Notes: generated by a model from the letters alone, not told the origin. DNA of 64,000 nucleotides from Akkermansia muciniphila (GCF_040616545.1 NZ_CP156688.1:310001-374000); one strand, 5' to 3'; counted from the stretch's first letter, positions 1-10,312 are shown. A program made the numbers and translations.

Positions 1-624
1 CGGGACAAGTGGATTACCTACCGCGACCGCCTGGTTCACGAGGTTTTTGTGCAGGGCTCCCCGCTGATGCCCATCAATTCCATGATGACCCACGGCCTGA
101 TGGTCACCAAGTTCGGTCCGCCCGCGTGCATGCCCCGCGATCCTGAAAACGTGAAGAAGGAACTTCGCTGCGCCACGGCCTGCGGTACCTCCCTCCAGGA
201 ACTTTACGTGGACCGGGACCTGATGAACGCCAGCGGAGGCGTGCTGTGGGACGAGCTGGCCAAGGGCATCAAGTGGATCCGCCGCAATGCGGACGTGCTG
301 GACGACGTGCACTGGGTGGGCGGCAATCCGTGGAACAAGGAGACCAGTGAAGGCGCCGTGTACGGCTGGGCCGCGTGGAACAAGAACAAGGCCACCCTGG
401 CCCTCCGCAACTCCTCCGACCAGGAAAAGAGCCTGACCGGCACCCTCCGCAGCCTCCTGGACATTCCCGCGGAGGTGAAGGGCTCTATCACCTTCAAGGA
501 TTCCTATGATGACCAGCGCCCTCTGGACGGCTTCTCCGGCAAGACTGTGGACGTCGACAAGGAGCTGACGTTCACGCTGAAACCCTTTGAAGTACTGGTG
601 TACGAAGGGGGAAAGGTCAAATAG
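1..624 (+). CDS. C-terminal part of a glycoside-hydrolase-like secreted protein (5' end outside window)
   Basis: The reading frame is open from base 1 to a TAG stop, so only the last 207 residues are visible. The visible part begins in the end of an (alpha/beta)-barrel-like region (phrases such as GLMVTKFGPPACM and LYVDRDLMNASGGVLWDELA). It continues with IKWIRRNADVL and a VGGNPW/VYGWAAWN segment, then ends in a beta-rich domain with ALRNSSDQEKSLTGTL. This pattern recalls GH27/GH36-like proteins often labelled enterotoxin or alpha-galactosidase in gut Verrucomicrobia and Bacteroidetes. The catalytic part is not in the window, so the substrate cannot be stated. The next gene runs convergently from the other strand. 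Confidence 0.5.
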   Translation, partial: RDKWITYRDRLVHEVFVQGSPLMPINSMMTHGLMVTKFGPPACMPRDPENVKKELRCATACGTSLQELYVDRDLMNASGGVLWDELAKGIKWIRRNADVLDDVHWVGGNPWNKETSEGAVYGWAAWNKNKATLALRNSSDQEKSLTGTLRSLLDIPAEVKGSITFKDSYDDQRPLDGFSGKTVDVDKELTFTLKPFEVLVYEGGKVK

Positions 625-700
625 CCCCCCTTTCAGGGAGGCTGGTTTTCCGGCCTTCCCTGAATTTACTGCACCCCCGGACCGCAGGAGCGGCCACGGT

Positions 701-1354
701 TCAGAACCTTTTCTCAAACGTCACCGCTTCCAGCGGGTCGGAAGGGTTCACGGGCATCACCAGGCATTCCATATTCTCCCCTCCCAGGTAAAGGGTGAGG
801 CTGGTTCCGGCCGAATAGACGATGGAGACGCCGTAATACCCCTCTTTTTTCACCAGGGACCAGGTGCCCCGGCAGGAGGAAACGAGGTCCTCTTCCAGCA
901 CGGAAAGGTCGTCCCTGTCCTCCGGATGGGAAATCCACCGGCCCCATGCCTCCGGGCGCGGGAAGGAGGAAATCTCACACGTGCCGTCTTCATGCAGGAG
1001 AATCGTGGAGGAACTGATCTGGAAAAAGCGCTTCAGCTCCTGGGGACGGTAAAATAACCGCACCCGGGGAGTGGATTCCACCTCATACGTTCCGGACACG
1101 GCCTGGAGCGCCGGTTCCTGAATCCACAGGAAGGTGTTTTTATGCATCATCCGCTGGCACGCCAGCCCCACCACCGCCAGGAGGGAAAGGAAGGACAGGA
1201 CAAAGGCCCACAGGGCGAGCCTCTTTCTCCACCAGGCATAAACGGCGGCCAGTCCGGCCACGCTGCCCACGCAGATCCAGAACCCCCAGGAGCGGGAGAG
1301 GAAGGAAAGAGCGTCCGCCAGTACGGAAAGGCCATGAGAAAGATCATTCCACAT
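701..1354 (-). CDS. Hypothetical membrane protein with two N-terminal transmembrane helices
   Basis: This 217-residue protein is not recognised as any family. Residues about 22-40 and 46-66 are hydrophobic helices separated by a short basic loop (WWRKR), so the N-terminus is a helical hairpin in the inner membrane. The remaining 150 residues form a soluble, mixed domain with many aromatic residues, ending VTFEKRF. The gene is divergent from the calcium ATPase that follows, and the 170-base gap between them must hold both promoters. It could be an accessory protein, but nothing in the sequence ties it to the ATPase. The upstream ATG fits the membrane-hairpin start well. Confidence 0.6.
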   Translation of the reverse strand: MWNDLSHGLSVLADALSFLSRSWGFWICVGSVAGLAAVYAWWRKRLALWAFVLSFLSLLAVVGLACQRMMHKNTFLWIQEPALQAVSGTYEVESTPRVRLFYRPQELKRFFQISSSTILLHEDGTCEISSFPRPEAWGRWISHPEDRDDLSVLEEDLVSSCRGTWSLVKKEGYYGVSIVYSAGTSLTLYLGGENMECLVMPVNPSDPLEAVTFEKRF

Positions 1355-1526
1355 AGGTGCTCCAGAATCGCCGGAACTCCGTCAAAGTCAAGGCAACAAT
1401 GCCGGACTTTACGGCACGGAGGGAGCGCGGCGGCGCAGCTTTCCCAAAAACTCCCGTCATCATCCCCGCAAATCCTCCTCCGCACTTTCCTCACGCAGTC
1501 CAATCAGGTAAAGAAACATCTCAACA

Positions 1527-4283
1527 ATGAAGAGTGCAGCACATCACCAGGGACTTTCTGAACAGCAGGTTCTGGAAAACCGGACCAAATACGGGGTCAA
1601 CATCCTGACGCCCCCGGAAAAGGAACCCCTGTGGAAGCAGTTCCTGGAGAAATTCTCAGACCCCATCATCAAGATTCTGCTGGTTGCCCTGCTCCTGTCC
1701 GTAGGCGTAGCCTGCTACCAGTTCTTCACCGGGGCGGAACCGGCCAGCGTCTTCCTGGAACCCGTGGGCATTCTGGTAGCTATCCTTCTGGCCACCTGCG
1801 TGGGCTTCGCCTTTGAAGTGAGCGCCAACAAGAAATTTGAAATCCTGAACCAGGTCAATGACGACACCATGGTCCAGGTCATCCGCGGCGGCAACATCTG
1901 CGAACTGCCCCGCCGCGACGTAGTCGTGGGAGACATCGTCATCCTGAATACCGGGGAGGAAGTCCCGGCGGACGGCGTGCTGCTGGAAGCCGTTTCCCTC
2001 CAGGTGAACGAGTCCACGCTGACGGGGGAACCCCTCATCGGCAAGACCACGGTGGAGGCGGAATTCAAGAAGGACGCCACCTACCCCTCCAACCACGTCC
2101 TGAAGGGAACCACCGTGGTGGACGGCCACGGCATCATGGAAGTGACTTCCGTGGGGGACAAGACGGAATACGGGAAGGTCTATGAAGGCTCCCAGATTGA
2201 CAACAAGGTGCAGACGCCCCTCAACCGCCAGCTTTCCCGGCTGGGCGACCTCATCACCTGGGCCAGCTACGCCATTGCGGCCCTCATCATCATCGGCCGC
2301 CTCACCCTGTACTTCTCCCACCTGCCCGGCCCCGTGGAATGGCTGAGCGCGGGAACCTACATTCTGAATACGGTCATGATCGCCGTGACCGTCATCGTGG
2401 TCACGGTGCCGGAAGGGCTGCCCATGAGCGTCACCCTGAGCCTGGCCCTGAGCATGAAGAGCATGCTGGCCAACAACAACCTGGTGCGCAAGATGCACGC
2501 TTGCGAAACCATGGGGGCGGCCACCGTCATCTGCACGGACAAGACGGGCACCCTGACACGCAACCAGATGAACGTGTACAAGGCGGATTTCTACGGTCTG
2601 GGTAATGCCGCCCCGGCGGACAACGAGCTGGGCGGCCTGATCCGGGAGGGCATTTCCGTGAACTCCACCGCCTTTCTGGATTATGCGGACCCGGACCACA
2701 TCAAGGCCCTGGGCAATCCCACGGAAGGAGCGCTCCTGCTGTGGCTGCACGGCCAGGGCGTGAATTACCTGGACCTGCGGGAAAACGCCCGCGTGCTGGA
2801 ACAGCTTACCTTCTCCACGGAGCGCAAGTACATGGCTACCGTGGTGGAATCCCCCCTGCTGGGTAAAAAAGTCCTTTACGTGAAGGGCGCTCCGGAGATC
2901 GTGCTGGGCCTGTGCTCCACGGTCCTGACTCCGGAAGGCCGGGTGCCTGCCGCAGACATGCGCCCCGCCATTGAGGAACAGCTGCTGGCCTACCAGAACC
3001 AGGCCATGCGCACGCTGGGCTTCGCGTACCGCATCCTGGATGATGACGCCCCGGTGTTCGAGGACGGCCGCGTCATCCGCACGGACCTGGTTTACCTGGG
3101 CATCGCCGCCATTTCAGACCCTGTGCGGGACGACGTGCCCCAGGCCGTGAAGGACTGCATGGACGCGGGCATCAGCATTAAGATCGTCACCGGGGACACG
3201 CCCGGCACCGCGCGGGAAATAGGCCGCCAGATCGGCCTGTGGACGGAGGCGGACACGCCGGACCGCCTGATGACGGGCGTGGAGTTTGAGCAGACGCCGG
3301 ACGAAGAATTGCTGAACCGCGTGATGGACCTGAAAATCATGTGCCGCGCCAGGCCCATGGACAAGGAACGCCTGGTGAAACTGCTCCAGAAGAAGGACCA
3401 GGTGGTGGCCGTGACCGGGGACGGCACGAACGACGCTCCCGCCCTGAACGCCGCGCAGGTGGGCCTTTCCATGGGGGACGGTACCACCGTGGCCAAGGAA
3501 GCCAGCGCCATCACCATTCTGGACAACTCCTTCATGAGCATTTCCCGCGCCGTCATGTGGGGGCGCTCCCTGTACCGGAACATCCAGCGCTTCATCGTCT
3601 TCCAGATGACCATCAACGTGGCGGCCTGCCTCATCGTGCTCATCGGCGCGTTCCTGGGCACGGAATCCCCCCTCACGGTCACGCAGATGCTCTGGGTTAA
3701 CCTCATCATGGATACCTTCGCCGCGCTGGCGCTGGCTTCCCTTCCGCCGGACGAACGCGTGATGCAGGACCCGCCGCGCAAGACCACGGACCATATCATC
3801 ACCCGCCCCATGGGCCGGAACATCCTGGGCGTGGGTATCCTGTTCGTGGCCTTCCTGTTCGGCCTGCTCCAGTACTTCAAGCATGCGGACATCACCAGCC
3901 TGACGCAGTTCAGCCTCAGCGGCTACTTCGGCAGCTACCTGGATTTCTCCTCCCCGGAACATGAACTGACGGGCTATGAACTGTCCCTGTTCTTCACCAT
4001 CTTTGTTCTCCTCCAATTCTGGAATATGTTCAATGCCAAGGCCTTCAACACGCACCAGAGCGCCTTTGCCCGCATGGGGGCCAGCATCGGCGGATTTGGA
4101 CTGGTGGCCCTGCTCATCCTGGCCGGGCAGTACCTCATCGTCACCTTCGGCGGCAAGATGTTCAACGTGGTGCCGCTGAGGTGGACGGACTGGGGCCTCA
4201 TTTTCGCGGGTACTTCCATCGTCCTGTGGATCGGGGAGCTGGTGCGGGCGTTCACGCCGGACAAATCCCTCCGCCGCCCGTAA
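1527..4283 (+). CDS. Calcium-transporting P-type ATPase (type IIB, PMCA-like)
   Basis: This 918-residue P-type ATPase should export Ca2+ from the cytoplasm using ATP. All catalytic motifs are visible: actuator motif LTGEP near residue 165, PEGLP at 295-299 in helix M4, phosphorylation site DKTGT with Asp338, nucleotide-binding KGAPE at 453-457, and hinge TGDGTND at 630-636. The M6 sequence NLIMDTFAAL and a single acidic M4 site (Glu296) match plasma-membrane-type (IIB) pumps, which move one Ca2+ per cycle. The C-terminal membrane domain (residues about 680-905) contains the remaining helices. There is no long calmodulin-type tail after the last helix. The actuator loop reads TGEP instead of the usual TGES, but the essential Glu is kept. 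The gene is transcribed alone or with the RND pair that follows after 109 bases. Confidence 0.93.
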   Translation: MKSAAHHQGLSEQQVLENRTKYGVNILTPPEKEPLWKQFLEKFSDPIIKILLVALLLSVGVACYQFFTGAEPASVFLEPVGILVAILLATCVGFAFEVSANKKFEILNQVNDDTMVQVIRGGNICELPRRDVVVGDIVILNTGEEVPADGVLLEAVSLQVNESTLTGEPLIGKTTVEAEFKKDATYPSNHVLKGTTVVDGHGIMEVTSVGDKTEYGKVYEGSQIDNKVQTPLNRQLSRLGDLITWASYAIAALIIIGRLTLYFSHLPGPVEWLSAGTYILNTVMIAVTVIVVTVPEGLPMSVTLSLALSMKSMLANNNLVRKMHACETMGAATVICTDKTGTLTRNQMNVYKADFYGLGNAAPADNELGGLIREGISVNSTAFLDYADPDHIKALGNPTEGALLLWLHGQGVNYLDLRENARVLEQLTFSTERKYMATVVESPLLGKKVLYVKGAPEIVLGLCSTVLTPEGRVPAADMRPAIEEQLLAYQNQAMRTLGFAYRILDDDAPVFEDGRVIRTDLVYLGIAAISDPVRDDVPQAVKDCMDAGISIKIVTGDTPGTAREIGRQIGLWTEADTPDRLMTGVEFEQTPDEELLNRVMDLKIMCRARPMDKERLVKLLQKKDQVVAVTGDGTNDAPALNAAQVGLSMGDGTTVAKEASAITILDNSFMSISRAVMWGRSLYRNIQRFIVFQMTINVAACLIVLIGAFLGTESPLTVTQMLWVNLIMDTFAALALASLPPDERVMQDPPRKTTDHIITRPMGRNILGVGILFVAFLFGLLQYFKHADITSLTQFSLSGYFGSYLDFSSPEHELTGYELSLFFTIFVLLQFWNMFNAKAFNTHQSAFARMGASIGGFGLVALLILAGQYLIVTFGGKMFNVVPLRWTDWGLIFAGTSIVLWIGELVRAFTPDKSLRRP

Positions 4284-4392
4284 GCCTTCCGGACAATCTC
4301 ATGCGGCGGAATGCGCCTGCATGACACGGACGGCGTTCCCGTCCGGGGCTCCTTCTTTCAACAAAGGAGCCCGCAGGCGTGTCATTCACAGC

Positions 4393-5550
4393 ATGGACTT
4401 GACACGCCTGACGGGCTCTATCTCCGGTTCCGCCGTTCTCCTCTTCCTGTTCTCCCTCGTTTTCTCCGGGTGCAAAAAGACGGAACAGATTCCGCATGAG
4501 ACACCCACGCTCATTTACGAACAACCGGTTACCATGGACATTCCGGTGGAGGGAAGCTGGGTGGGCCACCTGGACGGGGTGGACAACGCCTCCATCGTTC
4601 CCCAGATCACGGGCTACCTGCTGACGCAGAATTATTCCAACGGTGCCCCGGTGAAAAAGGGGAAGGTACTCTTCCGCATTGACGATTCCACCTTCAAGGA
4701 CCAGGTATCCAGGGCCAAAGCCACGCTGGAACAGGCCCGGGCCCAGCTCCAGCAGTTGAATTACGACGCGGAGATTTACAAGCCGCTGGCCGCGGAGAAC
4801 GCCATTTCCAAGCAAAAGTATGAGGACACGCGCCTGTCCGCCATTGCCGCTCAGGCGCAGGTGCAGCAGGCCACCGCGGCCCTGGCCCTGGCGGAGAAGA
4901 ATCTTTCCTATACGGTGCTTTATGCCCCCTTTGACGGGATTGCCGGCATTTCCAAGACGAACATCGGCGACCTGGTCAGCCCGGAGAGCGGCCCCCTCGC
5001 CATCGTTTCCTCCGTCAACCCCATCCGCGTCAATTTTGCCGTCACCCAGCAGGAATGGATCCAGCAGGCGGGCAAGAACGGGGATGAAGGCGTCCAGACG
5101 GGCAGCAAGCTGGACATTACGCTGAAGGACGGCACCAAGTACCCGGAACAGGCTACCGTGGTAGCCATTGACCGGGCGTTCAACCCCCAGACGGGCACCA
5201 TCCGCGTGCAGGCGGACCTTCCCAACGGGAATTACCTGCTGCGCCCCGGCATGTTCATCACCGCCACGGCAAAGCTGGCTACCGTCAAGAACGCGCTGAC
5301 CGTTCCGGCCAAGGCCCTTCTTTCCACCCAGGGCCGCTTTTTCGTCATCACGCTGGATGAACACAACCACCCTTCCATCATCCCCGTACAGGCCGGAACC
5401 CAGGTAGGGGAGCGCCAGCAGGTCATCCCGCTTCAACCGGATTCCCTCACGCCGCAGAGCAAGGTGGTGGTGGACGGCCTTCTCCAGGCGGAAATGGCCT
5501 CCAGAAACCCGGCCGCACATCTGAAGGCAGTCCCCGCCAGCAACCCGTAA
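4393..5550 (+). CDS. RND efflux periplasmic adaptor (membrane fusion protein), lipoprotein
   Basis: This 385-residue AcrA/MexA-type adaptor links an RND pump to an outer-membrane channel. The ATG at 4393 gives a short lipoprotein signal (hydrophobic VLLFLFSLVF then lipobox SGC), so I prefer it over the in-frame ATG 72 bases upstream. After the lipidated Cys come a lipoyl half-motif, an alpha-helical hairpin rich in Ala and Gln (LEQARAQLQQL and QVQQATAALALAEKNL), and the second lipoyl half (YAPFDGIAGISKTNIGDLV). The beta-barrel domain follows, with the signature GTIRVQADLPN and LLRPGMF. It lies 12 bases upstream of the pump gene, so the two are co-transcribed. No TolC-like gene is present here. 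Confidence 0.92.
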   Translation: MDLTRLTGSISGSAVLLFLFSLVFSGCKKTEQIPHETPTLIYEQPVTMDIPVEGSWVGHLDGVDNASIVPQITGYLLTQNYSNGAPVKKGKVLFRIDDSTFKDQVSRAKATLEQARAQLQQLNYDAEIYKPLAAENAISKQKYEDTRLSAIAAQAQVQQATAALALAEKNLSYTVLYAPFDGIAGISKTNIGDLVSPESGPLAIVSSVNPIRVNFAVTQQEWIQQAGKNGDEGVQTGSKLDITLKDGTKYPEQATVVAIDRAFNPQTGTIRVQADLPNGNYLLRPGMFITATAKLATVKNALTVPAKALLSTQGRFFVITLDEHNHPSIIPVQAGTQVGERQQVIPLQPDSLTPQSKVVVDGLLQAEMASRNPAAHLKAVPASNP

Positions 5551-5562
5551 GCTCCTCTCCCC

Positions 5563-8500
5563 ATGGCTGATTTCTTCATCAAGCGCCCCATTCTTTCCAT
5601 CTGCCTCTCCATCATCCTTGTGCTGCTGGGGAGCTTTGCCATTCTGCGGCTTCCCATCTCCGAGTATCCGGATATCATCCCTCCCTCCATCCAGGTGACG
5701 GCCACCTATCCGGGCGCGGACTGCGAGACCGTGGTCAAGTCCATCGCCTCCCCCATTGAGCAGCAGATGTCCGGCGTGGACGGCATGTCCTACATGACTT
5801 CCGTCAATACCAACAACGGGCAGATGAGCATGATGATCCTCTTCGAAACCGGAACGGAGGCGAATATGGACCAGGTGCTTTCCTACCTGCGCTACGGGCA
5901 AGCCACCTCCCAGCTTCCGCCGGAAGTGAGCGAGCTGGGCGTCTCCCTGCGCAAGACCAGCGGGCTGCCCGCCCTGGTGGTCAGCTTCTATTCCCCCCAG
6001 GGAACCTACGACGGCCTCTGGCTGGCGAATTACGCCTATATCAACATGGTGGACGCCATCAAGCGCGTGCCCGGCGTGGGCGACGTGCAGGTGTTCGGAG
6101 CCGGCCGTTATGCCATGCGCATCTGGCTGAATCCGGAAAAGATGGCGGCCCTGAACATCACGGCCCGTGACGTGATGCTGGCCGTGCAGGCCCAGAACGC
6201 CGTGAACCCCGCGGGCAAGATAGGCGCGCAGCCCGCGCCGCCGGACCAGCAGCTTTCCTTTACCGTGAAGGCTCCCGGACGCCTGACCAGCGTGAAGGAG
6301 TTTGAGAACATCGTGGTGCGCGGACAGGGCAGCTCCATTGTGCGGGTGAGCGACGTCGCCCGCGTGGAACTGGGATCGGAGACGTACAGCCTGAGTTCTT
6401 CCGTGAACGGCATGCCTGCCGCCTCCATCGGCATTTATGAAGCGCCCGGAGGTAATGCCCTCCAGATGGTGGACAATATCAAGGCCCTGCTGGAAAAGAG
6501 CAATTTGCCTCCCGGAATGGACTACCTGGTGTCCCTGGATTCCACCCTGGCCGTCCGCGCCGGCATTGACGACATCGTCAACACGCTGGTCACGGCCCTG
6601 GGCCTCGTGGTGCTGGTGGTGTTCATCTTCCTGCAAGGCTGGCGCGGCACGCTGATTCCGGCCTTTGCCGTTCCGGTCTCCATCATCGGCGCTTTCATCG
6701 CCTTCCCGTTCTTCGGTTTCTCCATCAACACCATCTGCCTGATGGGGCTGGTGCTCGCCATCGGCCTGGTGGTGGATGACGCCATCGTGGTGGTGGAGGC
6801 GGTGAAGAACCATATTTCCCACGGGGAAAAGCCCATGCAGGCCACCATCGCCGCCATGCGGGAGGTTTCCGGCCCCGTGGTGAGCACGGCTCTGGTGATC
6901 GCCTGCGTGTTCGTTCCCACCATGCTGCTGCCCGGCGTTACGGGCAAGCTGTTTGAGCAATTTGCCGTCACCATCGGCACGGCCATCCTCATTTCCGCGT
7001 TCTGCGCCCTGTCCCTCAGCCCCACCCTGTCCGCCGGGCTGCTGAAATCGGGCCAATCAGATACCATTCCTCTGCTGGGACCGTTATTCAAGGCTTTCAA
7101 CAACGGCTTCGGCAAAGCGCGGGACTGGTACGTGAACGCCTGCGCGTGGCTCATCCGCCGCATGTGGCTTTCCATCCTGCTGCTGGCCGCCATGACGGCC
7201 GCGCTCTTCCCCCTGGCCAAGCTCATTCCCACAGGTTTCCTGCCCAATGAAGACCAGGGCTACCTGTTCGGCGGCGTGGAAATGCCGGACAATACCTCCC
7301 TGAACGTCACGGAGGCCACCTCCGCACGGATTGAACGGATCATCCGGGAGGACCCCGGCGTGGAGGTGGTCACTACCGTGAACGGCTTCAACCTGATCAG
7401 CTCCGTCCAGAGCTCCTCCAACGCCTTCTTCTTCATTTCCCTGAAACCGTGGTCCGAACGGAAGGCTCCCGGGATGACGGCGGACGGCATCGCCGCCAGG
7501 CTGAAGAGCAAGCTGAACGCGGAGATTTCCTCCGGCATGGCGTATGTGGTGCCGCCGCCGCCCCTGCCGGGCGTGGGCACGTCCGGGGACGTCACCTTCC
7601 TGCTGGAAGACCGCCAGGGCATCGGCGAGAAATTCCTGGCCGCCAATACGGCCAAATTCATCGCGGCCGCCGGGAAACGGCCAGAAATCGCGGGCATCAG
7701 CAATTTCATGTCTCCCTCCAACCTTCAGTACAATCTGAACGTAAACACGGAACAGGCTACCCTCCAGAACATGAACGTGGATGAGATTTACGCGACCATC
7801 CAGGCGTACATGGGGAGCACCTTCCTGAACAACTTCAACATTTACGGCCAGGAATGGCAGGTGTACATGCAGGCGGACGCTCCGTACCGGAACAACATCG
7901 ACAAGCTTTCCATGTTCTACGTACGCAACAATGATGGAGACCCGGTCCCGCTGGATTCCGTCATCAACGTCACGCATGGCTGGGCCCCGGAATTCCTGAT
8001 CCGCCAGAACATGTTCAACAGCTCCCAGCTTAACGTCACTCCGGCGCCCGGCTATTCCTCCGGGCAGGTGATGGGCGCGCTGGAGGAAGTCTTTGCCCAG
8101 ACCATGCCGGCAAGCATGGGCTATGACTATTCCGGCATGAGCTACCAGGAACAACAGGCGCAGAAGGGCATCACCATCGGCATGATCTTCATTGCCTCCG
8201 CCGTGTTCGTGTTCCTGATCCTGGCCTCCCTGTATGAAAGCTGGTCACTGCCCGTGGCCATCTTCATGACCGCTCCCATCGCCATCCTGGGCGCTTTCCT
8301 GGCCCTGTGGATATTCGGGCTGGACCTGAACATTTACTCGGAAATCGGCCTCATCGTCCTGATTGCGCTGGCGGCCAAGAACGCCATCCTCATTGTAGAA
8401 TTTGCCGTGCTGGAACTCCGGCAGGGCACGGACCTGCTCACGGCCACGCTGGACGCGGCCAGAATCCGCCTGCGCCCCATCCTGATGACCTGCTTTGCGT

Positions 8501-8724
8501 TCATCATGGGCTGCCTTCCGCTGGCCCTGGCTACGGGCGCGGGAGCGGCGGCGCGGCAGGTGGTGGGCGTGGGGGTGATCGGCGGGATGATTACGGCCGT
8601 CTTCATCGGCGTGTTCTTCATTCCCTCCTTCTTCTACCTGATTGCCAAACTAGCCAAGCTGGATAAGAAAGCGGCGCGGGAGCTCCAGGAAAAGGCGCAG
8701 GGCGCATCCGCTCCGGCAAAATAA
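5563..8724 (+). CDS. RND multidrug efflux transporter, AcrB/HAE1 type
   Basis: This 1053-residue inner-membrane proton/drug antiporter is the full family length, with the two-fold repeat of helix TM1, a large periplasmic loop and a helix bundle. The N-terminus ADFFIKRPI and the phrase YPGADCETV are typical of HAE1 pumps. The proton-relay residues are intact: the double Asp in LVVDDAIVVVEAV (TM4) and the Lys in ALAAKNAILIVEFA (TM10). It should form a trimer and take amphiphilic compounds such as bile acids or antibiotics from the periplasm. That substrate range is family knowledge and is not visible here. The gene ends convergently with the DASS transporter. Confidence 0.95.
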   Translation: MADFFIKRPILSICLSIILVLLGSFAILRLPISEYPDIIPPSIQVTATYPGADCETVVKSIASPIEQQMSGVDGMSYMTSVNTNNGQMSMMILFETGTEANMDQVLSYLRYGQATSQLPPEVSELGVSLRKTSGLPALVVSFYSPQGTYDGLWLANYAYINMVDAIKRVPGVGDVQVFGAGRYAMRIWLNPEKMAALNITARDVMLAVQAQNAVNPAGKIGAQPAPPDQQLSFTVKAPGRLTSVKEFENIVVRGQGSSIVRVSDVARVELGSETYSLSSSVNGMPAASIGIYEAPGGNALQMVDNIKALLEKSNLPPGMDYLVSLDSTLAVRAGIDDIVNTLVTALGLVVLVVFIFLQGWRGTLIPAFAVPVSIIGAFIAFPFFGFSINTICLMGLVLAIGLVVDDAIVVVEAVKNHISHGEKPMQATIAAMREVSGPVVSTALVIACVFVPTMLLPGVTGKLFEQFAVTIGTAILISAFCALSLSPTLSAGLLKSGQSDTIPLLGPLFKAFNNGFGKARDWYVNACAWLIRRMWLSILLLAAMTAALFPLAKLIPTGFLPNEDQGYLFGGVEMPDNTSLNVTEATSARIERIIREDPGVEVVTTVNGFNLISSVQSSSNAFFFISLKPWSERKAPGMTADGIAARLKSKLNAEISSGMAYVVPPPPLPGVGTSGDVTFLLEDRQGIGEKFLAANTAKFIAAAGKRPEIAGISNFMSPSNLQYNLNVNTEQATLQNMNVDEIYATIQAYMGSTFLNNFNIYGQEWQVYMQADAPYRNNIDKLSMFYVRNNDGDPVPLDSVINVTHGWAPEFLIRQNMFNSSQLNVTPAPGYSSGQVMGALEEVFAQTMPASMGYDYSGMSYQEQQAQKGITIGMIFIASAVFVFLILASLYESWSLPVAIFMTAPIAILGAFLALWIFGLDLNIYSEIGLIVLIALAAKNAILIVEFAVLELRQGTDLLTATLDAARIRLRPILMTCFAFIMGCLPLALATGAGAAARQVVGVGVIGGMITAVFIGVFFIPSFFYLIAKLAKLDKKAARELQEKAQGASAPAK

Positions 8725-8750
8725 AACGCCACCCCGCGGCACTCTCCACC

Positions 8751-10133
8751 CTACATCCAGAAGATCCACGCCCAGAAGGCCTTGACGAAGATAAGCACTC
8801 CGTCAATCAGCAGGCCTACCTTGACCATGGTCATCTGGGGGAATTTCCCCGTGGCATAGGCCAGGGCGTTGGGCGGGGTGGACACCGGGAGCATGAAGGC
8901 GCAGGAAGCGCCTATGCCCACCAGAAGCACCAGCGGCGTGGCGGACATTCCCATGGCGGCCGCCACCGTCACCATCAGGGGGGCCACCAGGGCAGCACTG
9001 GCCGTATTGGAGCAAAATTCCGTGAGTGACGAGATGAAGACGCTGATAATGAGCAGAATGACAAGGGGATTCTGCCCCATGGCAATGGCGGATACCTGGT
9101 CCGCAAGAAATCCGGCCGCGCCTGTCTGGACGAGAATACTGCTGAGCGTGATGCCGCCGCCGAACAGGAGCAGAACGCCCCAGTCCGTATTTTTGGCAAT
9201 GCCGCCCCAGTTGATGACTCCGCACAGGGGCAGGAGCACCGCGGCGCACAGCGCAATGAGCGTATCCATGGCCGGAATGCCACCCAGCGCGGCGGAAAGG
9301 AAGCTGCTACACATCCAGCTCCCCGCCACCAGCACGAATAGGACCAGCACGCGCACCTGTTTGGCATTCAACCGTGCTGCAGATTCCTCACTGTCTTCCG
9401 GGGTCATGCCCACATGCAGGCCCAGCCTCGGCCGGAAGAACAGGTACATCAGGAAGAAGACAATTACCCCGAACACCAGGACAAGCGGCATGGCAATCCG
9501 GAACCATTCCGCAAATCCCATGCCGAGCTCATGCGCCGCAATGGCATTGGGCGGGGAGCCTACCAGCGTTCCCATGCCGCCAATGGAAGCGCTGTACGCC
9601 ACTCCCAGCACGGCAAAGGGAGCCGTGGTCTTGAGTTTTTCCGGAGGAATGCGGTCCAGCAGGCCGATCACAAGGGGGAGCATCATGGCCGCCGTGGCCG
9701 TGTTGGACATCCACATGGAGAGGAAGGCCGTAGCCAGGAAGATCAGCACCAGCGCCATGCCCAGGCTTCCCCGTGCCATTTGAAGAATTTTCCCCGCCAG
9801 CCAGATGTCAATTTTCTGTTCATGAAGGGCACCGGCCATGGCAAAACCGCCAAAGAACAGAAAGATGGTGGGATCAGCAAAACCTGCCAGCGCCCTGGCT
9901 CCCGGAAGAATGCCCATGAACATGGCGAGCACCGGCACCAGCAGGGCGGTTACGGTCACGTGCAGGGCCTCCGTCAGCCATAGGATGCCGATGAAGGTGA
10001 GTATGGCCAGCCCCCTGGCTACTTCCGGCTCCACGGGGAGCCACTTGAGCATGGCCAGGAAAAGAAGCACGTCACATGCAATGATGATGTAATTGCGGTG
10101 CCCCTTGGCGGTGTCTGTAGTACGATGGCGCAT
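8751..10133 (-). CDS. DASS (SLC13) family sodium/dicarboxylate symporter
   Basis: This 460-residue membrane transporter belongs to the divalent anion:sodium symporter family. Both diagnostic Ser-Asn-Thr motifs are present, one in MSNTATAAMMLPL and one in FCSNTASAALVAPL, and each is followed by the conserved Pro-rich re-entrant stretch (VGSPPNAIA and PVSTPPNALA). These two inverted halves bind the carboxylate and Na+. The likely substrates are succinate, fumarate, malate or citrate, and the sequence alone does not decide which. For a mucin degrader making succinate, either import or exchange is plausible. A promoter-like pair lies just upstream. The gene is convergent with the RND pump. Confidence 0.93.
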   Translation of the reverse strand: MRHRTTDTAKGHRNYIIIACDVLLFLAMLKWLPVEPEVARGLAILTFIGILWLTEALHVTVTALLVPVLAMFMGILPGARALAGFADPTIFLFFGGFAMAGALHEQKIDIWLAGKILQMARGSLGMALVLIFLATAFLSMWMSNTATAAMMLPLVIGLLDRIPPEKLKTTAPFAVLGVAYSASIGGMGTLVGSPPNAIAAHELGMGFAEWFRIAMPLVLVFGVIVFFLMYLFFRPRLGLHVGMTPEDSEESAARLNAKQVRVLVLFVLVAGSWMCSSFLSAALGGIPAMDTLIALCAAVLLPLCGVINWGGIAKNTDWGVLLLFGGGITLSSILVQTGAAGFLADQVSAIAMGQNPLVILLIISVFISSLTEFCSNTASAALVAPLMVTVAAAMGMSATPLVLLVGIGASCAFMLPVSTPPNALAYATGKFPQMTMVKVGLLIDGVLIFVKAFWAWIFWM

Positions 10134-10163
10134 ATTTGAGAAAACAAGATGGTGTTATTTCTT

Positions 10164-10191
10164 TTTGTACGCCTCCGGGCGATAGAGTCAA
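10164..10191 (-). promoter_or_regulatory. Promoter candidate for the DASS transporter
   Basis: On the minus strand there is TTGACT, a 16-base spacer, then TACAAA. The -10 box ends 31 bases before the transporter start codon. This fits a sigma70-type promoter by eye only. Confidence 0.4.
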
Positions 10192-10312
10192 TATCATTCC
10201 GGAAGACCCCAGAAGAAGCCTCGTTCACATGTCATGAACCGGGGAAAAAGACGCCATTCCCCCTCCCCTGCCCTTGACCCTTTTGAAGGCAGGAGGGTTC
10301 CGGGTATGCAAA

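Noticed and set aside
4252-7056. 934-residue minus-strand open frame
   Set aside because: It is antisense to the adaptor and RND pump, whose motifs and codon use are clear; the antisense product is His/Gly/Asp-rich nonsense typical of GC-rich shadows.
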